A DNA stretch of 64,000 nucleotides, from the NCBI GenBank assembly GCA_026874595.1, contig CM049314.1, forward strand, positions 67,565,300 to 67,629,299. The letters run 5' to 3'. This DNA comes from Sipunculus nudus. Taxonomy: Eukaryota > Annelida > Sipuncula > Golfingiida > Sipunculidae. Positions 11,612-21,830 of this stretch are shown here, one piece after another (within the stretch, counting starts at the first letter, position 1; each line of letters opens with the position of its first letter). The notes under the pieces were generated by a model. It made no database searches. It was not told where the DNA came from and worked only from the letters and a program-made list of their open reading frames with translations. Both the position numbers and the translations under genes were made by a program.

Positions 11612-12548
11612 AAGAGACAGAGAAAGACAGACAGGACAAGAACTTATTTTGCTCCGCTTCCTCTTTCCTAAGCCGCCTTTCTTGATGGTATGGTCCAGCG
11701 CGGCGTGCCGAGAGTCCCGTATCAGTATAACAAATTACTCAGGTAAGAATCTTTAACCATGATAACTCAGACATCGGCTCAGACAGATGAGAATCGTATA
11801 GGATAGCAAATCAAGCCCCCAAACGTCCTTGATTCTTGAACTGAGAAATTGCTTTCACAAACACCCCACAAAGACTAAGGTCAATGTGTCTGCCACTCTT
11901 TTTATTTATAGTATTTTAAAATGTCAATAGGTTTCTCTTGCATTCTGATTTTCTGTCTGAGGAGTTCGCCAAGATTCAAGGAGAAGTTAAGTAAAGTGGC
12001 CCAGTGTTGGTTCTACTTTGGTCTCTAATTAGCATTTGCGATATCTATGGTTTGAAAAAGTTTTTTTTTTAATTTCAAACCTAAAAATCTTCCAACTTAA
12101 AAGTTTGGCTTGAACACTTTTATTTAAAATAAGCAAGGAACATTTAGTGCTAGAGTGAAATTACTTGTTTGGAGAGGGGATTTGCTTTATTTTACATTTA
12201 TATACAGTGATATAATAATTTGGTCTTTTGTGTAAGAAAGCAGCCAAATCATCCAGCATTTTTAGCTAGCACTAGTTTTTTTTAAAGGCTGCTTCTGTTT
12301 TCTGAAGAACCGACTAAGAACCGGATGAAACATATTCCAAGAAACTGTATATAAAGGGAAGGACTATGGGCAATATACATGACCCCATGCAGATCCATTT
12401 TTCCAAAATATGTATTTTTACCTCTGTCCCTTTCAATCCCTCACATTACGTTCAAGGTCCACGTATTTTCACGTACGTCCAATATTGTGCCCTACTTTAC
12501 AAACAACCATCAACAAAGATAGAAATTCAATAACCAGAAAAGCACTCA
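10655..12548 (+). repeat. 1.9 kb tandem segmental duplication, copy 1
   Basis: Begins TTCCAGTGATCGAATGATTG and ends AACCAGAAAAGCACTC, joined directly to copy 2; start-to-start offset is 1894 bp. Identity to copy 2 is very high by eye, far above that between other repeats in the window, so the duplication is young. Differences include an extra 12 bp near 11150 and longer GA microsatellites here. The short minus-strand ORF at 10981-11190 recurs in copy 2 only because the DNA is duplicated. No coding function is recognised. Confidence 0.92.
11556..11609 (+). repeat. (GA)n microsatellite in duplication copy 1
   Basis: 54 bp of pure GA within a longer purine-rich, GACA-rich tract (11300-11640). 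The corresponding tract in copy 2 is 40 bp. Confidence 0.95.
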
Positions 12549-13415
12549 TTCCAGTGATCGAATGATTGCATGCATATAGTTAACTTAGTCTGCTCTGAGG
12601 CTTTATCGCTTTGCTATGTCCAAATTATACAGCTTGAAACAAAAACGTAAAGAAAACGTTAACTTCATGAACCCACTTCTACAGGGTCCGTTTCATGAAA
12701 ATTATCATAAGATATTTTTTGCAGGATACCCCCTCCCCAATAACCTTCGCGGGGTTTTTAATTTTCATGAAAGGTAATTTTGGATCAACCTATTCCTCCA
12801 TTGCCTCACTGATCGTCATAAAATGTTAACCTTAAAATTAGCCCAATTTATCTGACTCAATATTATAAGGGCTTTATCATATTTTGTTATTATATTTATA
12901 ATATTGATTATTAAATCCGGCTACTCTAAAAAAAGCTGTCAAATATTTGTAATGTTGAGTAATTTGAATCATATCTAAAAAAATCCGGTTGGGATTTTTT
13001 TTTTTCATTTTGTAATTGCGGGGCGGGGGTAGGGCGTTATGCTGTACACCCGTAGAATGTCCTCTCATATTTCCACAGAAAACAAGGCTAAGGCGTATTT
13101 ACATTAACATTTATGCGTTAATGTATATTTCCATTTAATTGTGTATTGTAATATACATAAATATAACACTACAATGAGGGAGGGAAAGACAGAGGGACAG
13201 AAAGCAAGGTAATCAGAGAGAGAGAGAGACAGGGAGAGAGAGAGAGGGTCAGACATACAAACATACATACATACATAAGCAGAGAGCCAGAGAAAGACAG
13301 TCAGACCAGAAATGGACAAAGAGAAGCATAAAATGAAAGACAGAAAGACCGACAAAACTGGCAGAGACATAGACACAATGATAGGTGGATAGGAAGATAG
13401 AGACATAGAAAGAAA

Positions 13416-13461
<46 letters not shown>

Positions 13462-14396
13462 AAGAGACAGAGAAAGACAGACAGGACAGGAACTTATTTT
13501 GCTCCGCTTCCTGTTTATTAAGACGCCTTTCTTGATGGTATGGTCCAGCGCGGCGTGCCGAGAGTCCCGTATCAGTGTAGCAGATTACTCAGGTAAGAAC
13601 CTTTAACCATGATAACTCAGACATCGGCTCAGACAGATGAAAATCGTATAGGTTAGCAAATCAAGCCCCCAAACGTCCTTGATTCTTGAACTGAGAAATT
13701 GCTTTCACAAACACCCCACAAAGACAAAGGTCAAGGTGTCTGCCACTCTTTTTATTTATAGTATTTTAAAATGTCAATATGTTTCTCTTGCATTCTGATT
13801 TTCTGTCTGAAGAGTTCGCCCAGAATCAAGGAAAAGTCAAGTAAAGTGGCCCAGTGTTGGTTCTACTTTGGTCTCTAATTAGCATTTGCGATATCTATGG
13901 TTTGAAAAAAGTTTTTTTTTAATATCCAACTTAAAAAACTTCCAACTTAAAAGTTTGGCTTGAACACTTTTATTTAAAATAAGCAAGGAACATTTAGTGC
14001 TAGAGTGAAATTACTTGTTTGGAGAGGGGATTTGCTTTTTTTACATTTATATACAGCGATATAATAATTTGGTCATTTGTGTAAGAAAGCAGCCAAATCA
14101 TCCAGCATTTTTAGCTAGCACTAGTTTTTTTTAAAGGCTGCTTCTGTTTTCTGAAGTACCGACTAAGAACCGGATGAAACATATTCCAAGAAACTGTATT
14201 TAAAGGGAAGTTCTATGGGCAATATACATGACCCCATGCAGATCCATTTTTCCAAAATATGTATTTTTACCTCTGTCCCTTTCAATCCCTCACATTACGT
14301 TCAAGGTCCACGTATTTTCACGTACGTCCAATATTGTGCACTACTTTACAAACAACCATCAACAAAGATAGAAATTCAATAACCAGAAAAGCACTC
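12549..14396 (+). repeat. 1.9 kb tandem segmental duplication, copy 2
   Basis: Direct repeat of 10655-12548, 1848 bp long. It ends GAAAAGCACTC and then runs into GGAGAGCGCAGACCTCC, the beginning of a marine-type element, whereas copy 1 stops at the same CACTC. The right breakpoint therefore falls at or inside that element. Confidence 0.92.
13420..13459 (+). repeat. (GA)n microsatellite in duplication copy 2
   Basis: 40 bp of pure GA, the counterpart of 11556-11609, shortened by slippage since duplication. Confidence 0.95.
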
Positions 14397-14673
14397 GGAG
14401 AGCGCAGACCTCCACCAAGGCAGCTTATTGCCCCCATATGGCAATGTCAGAAATGCGAGAGTTTTTCCTTTAAAAATCCTGGATCGAGATGGGGTTCCGG
14501 AACACGACCAAAGTTTAATCAATTGTTTTGCTTATTACCGTGGAGCTACACTAAAAATTTCAACAAAATCCATTAATAACATTTTTTAAGTAATTCTGCT
14601 GACGGGTAAATAGACGTACAAACAGACTAATCAACGTCGGCAAAAACATAACCCCGCCGCTTAGCCGAGGCAA
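14391..14673 (+). mobile_element. Marine-type non-autonomous element, ACCTCC..GAGG ends
   Basis: Starts GAGAGCGCAGACCTCCACCAAGGC, continues with CCTGGATCGAGA, TTTAATCAATTGTT, ATTTCAACAAAATCCATTAATAAC and TTCTGCTGACGG, and ends near GCCGCTTAGCCGAGGCAAC. The ACCTCCACCAAGGC start and the GCC..GAGG end are degraded inverted complements of each other. From memory, very similar sequences are widespread in marine animal genomes; this was not verified by a search. Its left edge coincides with the breakpoint of the 1.9 kb duplication. Confidence 0.65.
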
Positions 14674-14689
14674 CAATTACATCTAAGTG

Positions 14690-15179
14690 AATACATAGAG
14701 ACATGTTCTCCATCTATGCATAAAAACCTTCCCATTCAAACTTTATAAATTGGCAGTATTCTACTCAGAACATCACAACGTATTGATAACTATGGGCAAA
14801 CATGTAGAGACATTAGAGATATTGAATTTGTCAAGCGACACATCGTGCAGGATAGCTTTAAACGATATAAGACTGCTTTCTCTAATAAGAAATAGCTGCA
14901 TCTATGAACGTAATAGGAGAAAAAAAATAAGCATGCTTGGAACAGCAAGAACAAAATAGCCGAGATGATCAGATGAGCTGTTACCTAACGGAAGAATCAT
15001 TCTCCTGGCAAAAGTAAATCATGCAGAGTTTGATTTTATTCATTTATTTCACGGGTAGTGTTGCCGGGAGGGGGTTGAGGTTGTGTTTATTAGGAAAGTC
15101 TGTTGATACAACAGGGATAACAGAACCAGTGGTAGGGGAACATACACAGACCACTGATGGATCTCGTGAAATGCAAGGT
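14690..15179. other. Unassigned stretch
   Basis: Short ORFs at 14750-14959 and 15021-15269 have no recognisable domains. No repeat identity is clear. Confidence 0.4.
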
Positions 15180-15194
15180 CTAGTTCGAATGTTG
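15180..15194. repeat. SINE target-site duplication, left copy
   Basis: CTAGTTCGAATGTTG, identical to 15606-15620. Confidence 0.9.
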
Positions 15195-15605
15195 TTTTTT
15201 TTTTCATTTTTTATTTTATTTTTTTATATTTTTTTTTTATTTTTTAAAGATTTTTTTTGGTGGAGGTAACCGCCTCCATTTTTTTAACGCTTGCTTTACT
15301 AATACCTACATCTGCAGAATTCCATTTCTATTCCGGATTACGTGACAGGGGCTCACACACGATTTTCTGGCGTCAACCAGGCTCGGTGAATCACCCCTGC
15401 GGGTCATAACACCAAGGATCCCCCGAAAGGGGCACTCGTTTGTTAGTGAAACACGACCGTTGGGTACAGTCTCCCCATTAAACCCGCAGATCGCTCACCC
15501 CGGATGGGGACCGATCGTGAAAAAGCTCACCGACTGGGCTGAGATTCGAACCCACGATCTCCCGGCTTTGAGTCCTGCGCTCTACCCCTGAGCCACAGAA
15601 GCCGG
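15195..15605 (-). mobile_element. tRNA-derived SINE with A-rich tail (minus strand)
   Basis: On the minus strand the element begins at 15605 with GCCGGCTTCTG, then TGGCTCAGGGGTAGAGCGC (A box) and GTGGGTTCGAATCTC (B box) within the first ~75 bases. A ~270 bp body follows, ending in a GGAGGCGGTTACCTCC inverted repeat and an A-rich tail (T-rich on the plus strand, 15195-15260). It is flanked by a perfect 15 bp target-site duplication, so both ends and the strand are well fixed. A diverged sister lies at 52626-53000. Transcription would be by RNA polymerase III and movement would depend on a LINE in trans; both are family knowledge. Confidence 0.92.
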
Positions 15606-15620
15606 CTAGTTCGAATGTTG
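15606..15620. repeat. SINE target-site duplication, right copy
   Basis: Identical 15-mer to 15180-15194. Confidence 0.9.
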
Positions 15621-17023
15621 ATGACCTTTTTGTATTTTTCAAGGTCATAGATGCGATCATACTAAAATGATTTTAACGCAATAACGTTTAAAATGATTTG
15701 AGGCACAATCTCCAAATTTTCAGTATTGATACACCTCGTAAAGAGCTAGACCAGGTCTTAATATGTATGATCTTGACTAATTTTAAAAGGTCAAATGGCG
15801 ATAATTGCTTTAATGTTGTATATATAATAACTTGCAGAGGCAGCATTATCCCACCTGAATAAGGGCTATTCAAAACCTCAGAAAAGTCATTGTCCTAACA
15901 CCGAGAGTGAAATATCCCTTAGTCAGCCAAATATTACAAATTGCAACATATCTTTTCTCTTCTGTACCCGAGGGGTTTGATTTCTGAAGGCTAATATTTT
16001 CTCCTTGAGATGACCGTTTTTGTTATCTCCTGTATCCCATTATAAAAAGTGTTCATGTCACCGGTCCCGACATGGTTGTAATTATTAGAAAATATAGCCA
16101 AGGTCGGATCTTGAGTAAAATGCCATCAGTGAGCGCGGGTAGGTGATGGTGTTTGAGATGAGACGGTATCGTCTGCCTCCCATACATAAAGGTGGTTATA
16201 TTAGGCGTTTGCCCCTACAGCCCACATATTATGTTGATATTTTTACATATACGTTGTTACCATGGCCAGAAACAAGTTTATAGAATATTGTAAAACTCCT
16301 GCTATTTTATCATATTTTATTTCCAGCCATCTCAGTGTCCATATCTGTATCCGTGGCCGGACAAGTTAAAAAAAACAGCTGAATGCGTACAAGAGGTATT
16401 ATCATAATCATATAGGTTTAATTATTATGTAAGAATGATAAATCTCTAATGAAAAGATCGGGAACATATTCCAAAGTCTCCTGATATATTTTCTAATCTA
16501 CAAAATACTGATAAAGTACTCTTCTCTCTCTCTGACTAAAGACCCTCTGAACATATATAATGCTTTGTTGATCATATATTTATTAATGCAATTTTTTAGA
16601 CTGGAGACGATGGTAGAGAAAGTAAAACGTATCTCTAGAAGACTTTGAACTCGCTCTGCTGTTGTTGTGGTTACTCTCTTCTTCACCTGACGTGTAAAAT
16701 GTGTTCATAAAGAATATATCGGATGGCATTTAAGGAGCAATGCGAATGAATAAAAATCCTGAAATTTGATTTGGTTTCAAATGGATAATAACAGGAATTT
16801 TGTCAGATTTTAGAATATAACCAAAGGACGCTACCTAGGACAAAAACAAAAAATAATCTTGTTTGTGTAACTGATGATATTAAATCTCTCAAGTAAGGCG
16901 ATATATCACTGAGGGGAGCTTAAGTCGATATCAAAGTATACACAATCTTTGTATACACAAAAATGCGAAAATATGGAAGCAGCAACACAAGAACACGTCA
17001 ATTGATATTTATGAATAACAAGG

Positions 17024-17045
17024 TATAAAATCGGAGATGGAAGCA
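17024..17045 (+). promoter_or_regulatory. TATA-like motif of P module
   Basis: TATAAAATCGGAGATGGAAG, followed by GCAGGCAAGATTATATCATG. Counterparts stand at the same module position at 19166 (TATAAAAGCAGA), 26693 (TATATTAAACCCGA) and 31880 (TATAAGACCGGAGATGGAAG), and in the U module at 27346 (TATAAAACCGGAGAT). A promoter role is only a hypothesis. Confidence 0.3.
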
Positions 17046-17057
17046 GGCAAGATTATA

Positions 17058-17303
17058 TCATGGTTGACGGGACATAAAGATGCTTGGATCAAGAGCAAAA
17101 CGTATCGAGCTGCTCAGATAACCGGCTGCATCAAACGAGAATTTGCTAGCTGCCAGTAACCAGTCGTCATACTCCAGGAACACTTGGTTGAACTTACCCG
17201 GAACCGACGGATATACGTTCTGGGAAATATACTGGCAACCATTCACAGAAGCACCATGCGCTCTCCATTTGGCAAGTATCTTTGCCAAGCCAGAGGAATA
17301 CAC
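17058..17303 (-). pseudogene. Open frame within a P module, unidentified
   Basis: An 81-codon minus-strand frame in the P module. It is listed because the same DNA module recurs at 19.0-19.4, 26.6-26.9, 31.8-32.1 and 35.7-35.9 kb, which raises the possibility that the module descends from an exon. Against this, the corresponding frame is broken by stops and shifts in the other copies that I read by eye, and there is no recognisable domain. I do not recognise the product. The most likely reading is a chance open frame in a decayed repeat. Confidence 0.2.
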
Positions 17304-17511
17304 TCGGTCCTATTTAATTGCATATCTTATAATTGTATTACCCCGCTTAATTGCATAATATAATGAAAACCGAAACCTTTTCCTATGTCTGCTTAGTAAA
17401 TTCTCCGTTTATATTTATATCTGATAAATGTATATCAGGTAATTGTAAAGTAAAATCCGTCCATCATGCACGACAATCCCGGATATTCATGTGCGACAAC
17501 CGCCCGGTGCG

Positions 17512-17628
17512 CTAATTAGCCTTTGATATTGCTCGCCCGACCGGTTTGGAGGGTAACCTCATGGTCCACTGACCATTCCTTTTCTAAATAGCCTTTTATA
17601 TGACTCGAGCCACCGGCCGATATGGTTT
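17512..17628 (+). repeat. Imperfect ~72 bp-period direct repeat
   Basis: CTAATTAGCCTTTGATATTG at 17512 and CTAAATAGCCTTTTATATGA at 17584 each lead into a CTCG..CC.ACCGG block. Start-to-start distance is 72 bp. Confidence 0.6.
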
Positions 17629-19468
17629 CCCCTCCTTGAATACATGCTTAATTTAATGTGTGTTTGATGCGTTAATTTTACACTTGCTACATCCTGCAGC
17701 GCTGGCATATAGTGAGCATGTGTCAGGCGATGGAGTCGTAAGTGTCGCTGATTCTGACCTTCTACCCGGACAGACTGTCACAGGGAAGGTTGCATTATAA
17801 ACACAAGATACGCTATGAACATATGGTCTTTTATTCGAGAGCATTACCTGAACAGTCAATCGGTGAATATGTTTAATTATTCATCATAAAATCCTTAGGG
17901 AAAACAGCATCGATTCTTTGCTGTGCAAGACCCGTCCAATCCAATAACTTTTTAGCCTCTGTATTTCATTATAAATGGTGCCCATTGCCTCCGTACAAAC
18001 AAGCCTGACATTATCAGCAAATGTCGACAATATCAACTCTGACTATAATACCATCGAGGAGCCAGTCAAGGTTATGATGTCTTGAGGTGAGCTAGTCCTG
18101 TCTGAAATACATGAATAATGGAACGAACTTTTCTTGCAACAATCTATTTAATGTTTACACTGAGGGTATGTTATTGTATAATGTACGTTTTCCTCTTTTT
18201 TTTTGTCATGTAATATCAGACTTATCCATGTTTACAGCGGTGTTCGTGTATAGGCACACAGCATCACGTGTTAAAAGTACTTTTTTCAGGAATAAATAAT
18301 TAAATTTTTATGTCCGCGTGATATATCTATTATTAAAAATCATTAGAAAAATTATACTAATGTCCCACGAATCTCATCATGAGAATACAAATAAATAACT
18401 TTTCTTTCTTGAATTGTACACCATCAGCGTTTTTAATCTGTAGGCGAGGGCCCTGTAGCATCCTAATCTGTAGCATCATTATATCTCAAACAATGGTCAA
18501 ACACATGTATTAATAATGTACACTGTAATGTAGAATCCAATGTTAACACCCTGAATAACAGGCTTTCTCTGGAGTGATTTTACATCTATTCACTCTCTCT
18601 GTCCGCCTAACCATTAAAAATTAATTCATAAAGAAATATATCGAGCGTTTTTAATGGAAAAAATTAATATGATTGAAAAGGACATTACAGTTTTGATCTG
18701 GTTCCGAATGAATAATAAAATGTATTTTGTCGGATTCGCTCCAAATCAACCATGTAACACCTCATAGGATCCCCAAAAAGATACTGCGTTATTATCTAGT
18801 ATGGGCTTAATTAAAAAATATCAATACAGAGATGCAAGAATAATATAAAATTCAATTATTATAAAAATTCTAAATAACTCAAACAAATATAAATATTGTA
18901 TTTGTATATGTGATGTATTTTCGCTTTGGTGCTTAACAGTTGGGTATTCTTTTCTTAAATCCATTGTACATCGACAATATGTCTTTGGGCAACCATAGAA
19001 AATATTTGCGTGCCTGGTGATATCAAATCTCTTTAGTCAGGCGACATATTATCAAGAAGGGCTTACGTCGATTTCAAAATATACATAATGCCTGGTTAGA
19101 AAAAAAAATCATCTGTGGGAATAACAACACCACGACACGTTATTTGATATTTGTGAATAACAAGATATAAAAGCAGACTTGGAAGCAGGCAAGATGAGAT
19201 CATGAGTGAATAAACTTGGCTAAAACATTCTTGAACCAACAAGCAACGTATCGTGCTACTCATATATCCGGCAGCATTTGCTGGCAGTGGCCAATCATCA
19301 TAGTAAGTCTAGGTTGAAGATACTTTGATACGTCCTGGGTAATATACTGACACCTAATCACAGGAGCTCTCTGCTCGGCCAATAGATTAATCAACCACGC
19401 TAAAGGAATCAGTGCCTTCTCTGAAATACTAAATCAGATTTGGTTTCAGTAAAAACCTGATATATTAT

Positions 19469-19624
19469 TGTTACGAGGTGACATAAAAGCGGACCGAGCT
19501 CTCTCGCTAGCAAAGCTAGCTTTTCTAGCGAAGCGGTTGGTACGCCGGACTTTTGCGCCACCGACCTGGGTGCGACTCCCGGATCGGCCCAGGATTTTCC
19601 CCGCATTTATTTGTCTTCATAACA
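19469..19624 (+). repeat. LTR1 (5' LTR)
   Basis: Starts TGTTACGAGGTGACATAAAA and ends CTTCATAACA, giving TG..CA ends with TGTTA/TAACA inverted termini. A TATA-like CATAAAAGC sits only about 14 bp from the left end. Inside is a tRNA-like segment: TAGCGAAGCGGTTGGTACGC (19526-19545, A-box-like) and GGGTGCGACTCCCGG (19568-19582, B-box-like). Confidence 0.8.
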
Positions 19625-19630
19625 TAAGAT

Positions 19631-19649
19631 TGGGGGCTCTCGTCGGGAT
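19631..19649 (+). promoter_or_regulatory. Primer-binding-site-like sequence (tRNA-Pro type)
   Basis: TGGGGGCTCTCGTCGGGAT lies 6 bp after LTR1. It differs by a small indel from TGGGGGCTCGTCCGGGAT, the known tRNA-Pro primer site of gammaretroviruses. The copy after LTR2 (20488) keeps TGGGGGCTCGTC and then diverges. Confidence 0.7.
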
Positions 19650-19790
19650 GCTTAATAGTTTTCAAAGATATTAGGCCTTGACCTGGACATTGTTTTATCA
19701 TACATTGTTTACAAGATTACATATTGTTTACAGTACATTGTTTACAGGATTTATCTCAGTGGTTATTTGTTATTGTTTTGACATCTTAAC

Positions 19791-20200
19791 ATGGCAAATT
19801 TCAGACCTGAAACATTTGTTGACGATCCCGACCCTGATCAGCTTAAACAGTTGTCAAAAGACCAGTTGGTGCGTTTGGGACAACACTTAGGGCTAAGTGT
19901 GAAAAAAGCTTTGAGAAAACCTGATATCATTGCTAAAATCATGCAAGATCTAGTTAGCAAAGGTTTAATTGGAGAGTACTGAAGTTGAAACATAAAAAAA
20001 TGACAGCCCTGCTATACAACTAGAATTAAAAAAGCTGGAAATGCAACATGAGCTAGCATTAAAACAGTTAGAAATAGAAACACAGAAGAGAGGGAAGAAC
20101 ATGAAAGGTTAGAAAGAGACAGACTAGAAAAAGAAAAAGAAATTGAGTTAAAACGACTGGAGTTAGAAAGACTTAGAACATAGTCTGCGTGCTGCCCCAA
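19791..20200 (+). pseudogene. Broken gag start of the LTR element
   Basis: A 63-codon open frame begins at 19791, with an N-terminal stretch rich in Asp/Pro, a DQLVRLGQHLGL-type helix and an LRKPDIIAKI-type helix. This pattern resembles the SAP-like start of gag proteins of Gypsy-type elements in marine invertebrates, from memory. The frame stops at 19982. Beyond it, other frames continue with a highly charged Glu/Lys/Arg/Leu coiled-coil-like region to about 20200, separated by at least two frame disruptions and an in-frame stop. A short FDVTKHIRL-like stretch near 20206-20232 suggests the start of the next gag segment before the deletion. It cannot make a functional product. Confidence 0.65.
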
Positions 20201-20330
20201 CTCACAGTTTTGATGTTACTAAACACATTAGACTAGTCCGACGTGACAGTAAACTTTGTGGCCCAGGGAATAATGACTCCTAGGGAAAATTATTCTTGTT
20301 CTGATAGCAGAACGCTCTTAAAAGGGGGTG

Positions 20331-20484
20331 TGTTACGGGGTGCACATAAAAGCGGACCTGTCTAGCTGGTGAAGCTTGCTTTGCCAGCGAAGTGGTTGGT
20401 ACGCAGGACTTGTACGCCACCGACCTGGGTTTGAAACCGGGATCGGCCCAGGATTTTTCCCTTCAACAATTTGCCTCCGTAACG
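20331..20484 (+). repeat. LTR2 (middle LTR)
   Basis: Starts TGTTACGGGGTGCACATAAA and ends CCTCCGTAAC(G). It is preceded by a purine-rich polypurine-tract-like AAAAGGGGGTG and followed after 3 bp by TGGGGGCTCGTC. The A-box-like part is retained (20384-20404), while the B box is degraded to GGGTTTGAAACCGGG. It is the most diverged of the three LTRs. Confidence 0.8.
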
Positions 20485-20603
20485 AAATGGGGGCTCGTCT
20501 TACGTGACGTTTAACTTTGTGGCCCAGGGAATAAGCTCACCAAAGTGTGATTCCTGGGATAATTAGTCTTGTTCTGATAGCAGAACGCTCTTAAGAGGGT
20601 GTG

Positions 20604-20757
20604 TGTTACGGGGTGACATAAAAGCGGACCGAACTGTCTCGCTAGCGAAGCTTGCTTTCTAGCGATGCGGTTGGTACGCCAGACTTGTGCGCCACCGACC
20701 TGGGTTCGACTCCCGGATCGGCCCAGGAATTTCTCCTTATTTATTTGTCTTCGTAAA
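20604..20757 (+). repeat. LTR3 (3' LTR)
   Basis: Starts TGTTACGGGGTGACATAAAA and ends GTCTTCGTAAA. It is preceded by polypurine-like AAGAGGGTGTG. The tRNA-like segment is best preserved here: TAGCGATGCGGTTGGTACGC (20660-20679) and TGGGTTCGACTCCCGG (20701-20716). The latter contains a perfect GGTTCGACTCC B box inside a CTGGG/CCCGG stem. Confidence 0.8.
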
Positions 20758-21088
20758 ATTATTTATAGAATATTCAGGTAAAATAAAATTTCAAATAACA
20801 TTTGAGATCCTTGATTATTGACGCCCTCATTAGATTATTGATATTGTTTTCACTTGTGGGAATTCAGTGGTATTTGCATACTACATTCAGCATAAGGCTG
20901 ACTTTCAGCTTATTTTAGTATTTTAAAATACTTAAACCCGAACGAAATATATTTACCGTCCGATAGGTTTACATCTACTACTACTAGTAGTCCAATTCAA
21001 TAAAGATGAAGAATTTTGTGAAGAAATTGTATTCTATATTTTCACGTGCTGCAGCGATCGATGAAAAGCAATAGGAATTTCCCGTTAA

Positions 21089-21151
21089 TCAGAGGTGAAA
21101 CAAATAGGTAAAGGGGCGTTTCAGAGGTGAAACAAATAGGTAAAGGGGCGT
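21089..21151 (+). repeat. Perfect 32 bp tandem duplication
   Basis: A unit starting TCAGAGGTGAAACAAATAGG and ending AAGGGGCGTT is present twice head to tail with no mismatch over at least 31 bp. It must be recent. Confidence 0.95.
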
Positions 21152-21354
21152 ACATGACCATTAAAGCATGTGTAAGCAGAATTCACACGTGCCCCCGAAT
21201 TGGCAGGGTTGAAAGAGGATGTGTCGACCACTTATGTTATGGAAAATTTAAATACATTATATCGTGAATGGGTTAAAAAGTAAGCATGATGGCAGACTTT
21301 CCATCTTATTTACACTATTAGATAAGCAGCCTTGTCTGCTAATAAACTGTTTAA

Positions 21355-21830
21355 AAACCATTTGTCAAGAATGACTAGAAGACCAAAGGTCGAGCGCTTG
21401 CCGGGTTTGAAATAAGATAGGCTGACAAATAAACAAACAGACAGACAGAAGAATATGTGAAAACATTGATATGAATGAAAAATGATTTGGGAAAACAGAA
21501 ACAAATAATTCGTTTATGTTTTAATACTTATATTGAAAAGTCTAGGACAAATAGACAGACGGACAGACAGAACACATTTCCAGTTTTCTATCAACGGTAT
21601 GACTTTCAGAGCAATGGCAAAAACAACCGACGATTAGACGGACAAACAGGAATGCATAGACGAATAAAAGGAGCTATAGTCTATGCGGACATGACCATTT
21701 TTAGCGAGGTATATGGAAATAGCTCAACCTAGATGACCTTTCACTGATCAAGCTTCATACCCGTAGGACGTTTGACGTATCATTGTATCACTATTAGAGC
21801 GATTGCTCAAGAATTGTGGCCTGTTTAAAG
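21355..21830 (+). repeat. Fragments of the CGCCCCC-family repeat
   Basis: Contains CTAGAAGACCAAAGGTCGAG..CTTGCCGGG (as at 659-690), GACAGACAGAAGAA and GACAGACGGACAGACAGA runs, and AGAGCGATTGCTCAAGAATTGTGGCCTGT (as at 588-615). The family seen at 0-4 kb therefore also sits inside the main array, in disordered pieces. Confidence 0.6.

Larger units (their letters stand above)
15860..19463 (+). repeat. Main higher-order array, left part
   Basis: Diverged modules of the main array. A Q module lies at about 15890-16370 (landmarks CCGGTCCCGACATGGTTGTAA, CGTCTGCCTCCCATACATAA, TTTCCAGCCATCTC), R at about 16680-16830, P at about 16900-17290 (TATAAAATCGGAGATGGAAG, CTGCTTGGATC-like text, GCTGCCAGTAACCAG), Q at about 17920-18110, R at about 18615-18740 and P at about 19010-19400. 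Each module has counterparts at 20.8-35.9 kb. No intact gene was recognised; the 81-codon minus ORF at 17058-17303 lies in the P module. Confidence 0.7.
19464..20762 (+). mobile_element. LTR retrotransposon remnant with three LTRs
   Basis: Structure in order: LTR1 19469-19624, primer-binding-site-like 19631-19649, leader, broken gag start 19791-20200, then a large deletion to a 3' end tail (20242-20330), LTR2 20331-20484, a second primer-binding-site-like sequence at 20488, a very short internal segment and tail (20505-20603), and LTR3 20604-20757. The bases ATTAT at 19464-19468 and 20758-20762 match as a 5 bp target-site duplication around the whole composite. pol and integrase are absent. 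The primer site resembles that for tRNA-Pro, and the gag start resembles Gypsy/Metaviridae-type elements of marine invertebrates; the family call is inference. The insertion interrupts the main array. Confidence 0.82.

Noticed and set aside
11436-11639. Ser/Leu-rich minus ORF
   Set aside because: Translation of the GA microsatellite.
15478-15660. 60-codon minus ORF and a possible real tRNA gene at 15530-15605
   Set aside because: The tRNA-like part is the head of a SINE with body, tail and target duplication; the ORF is the SINE read through.
20601-20720. Possible genuine tRNA gene in LTR3
   Set aside because: A and B boxes are good, but the same segment lies in three LTRs at the same position and no acceptor stem closes; it is part of the LTR.
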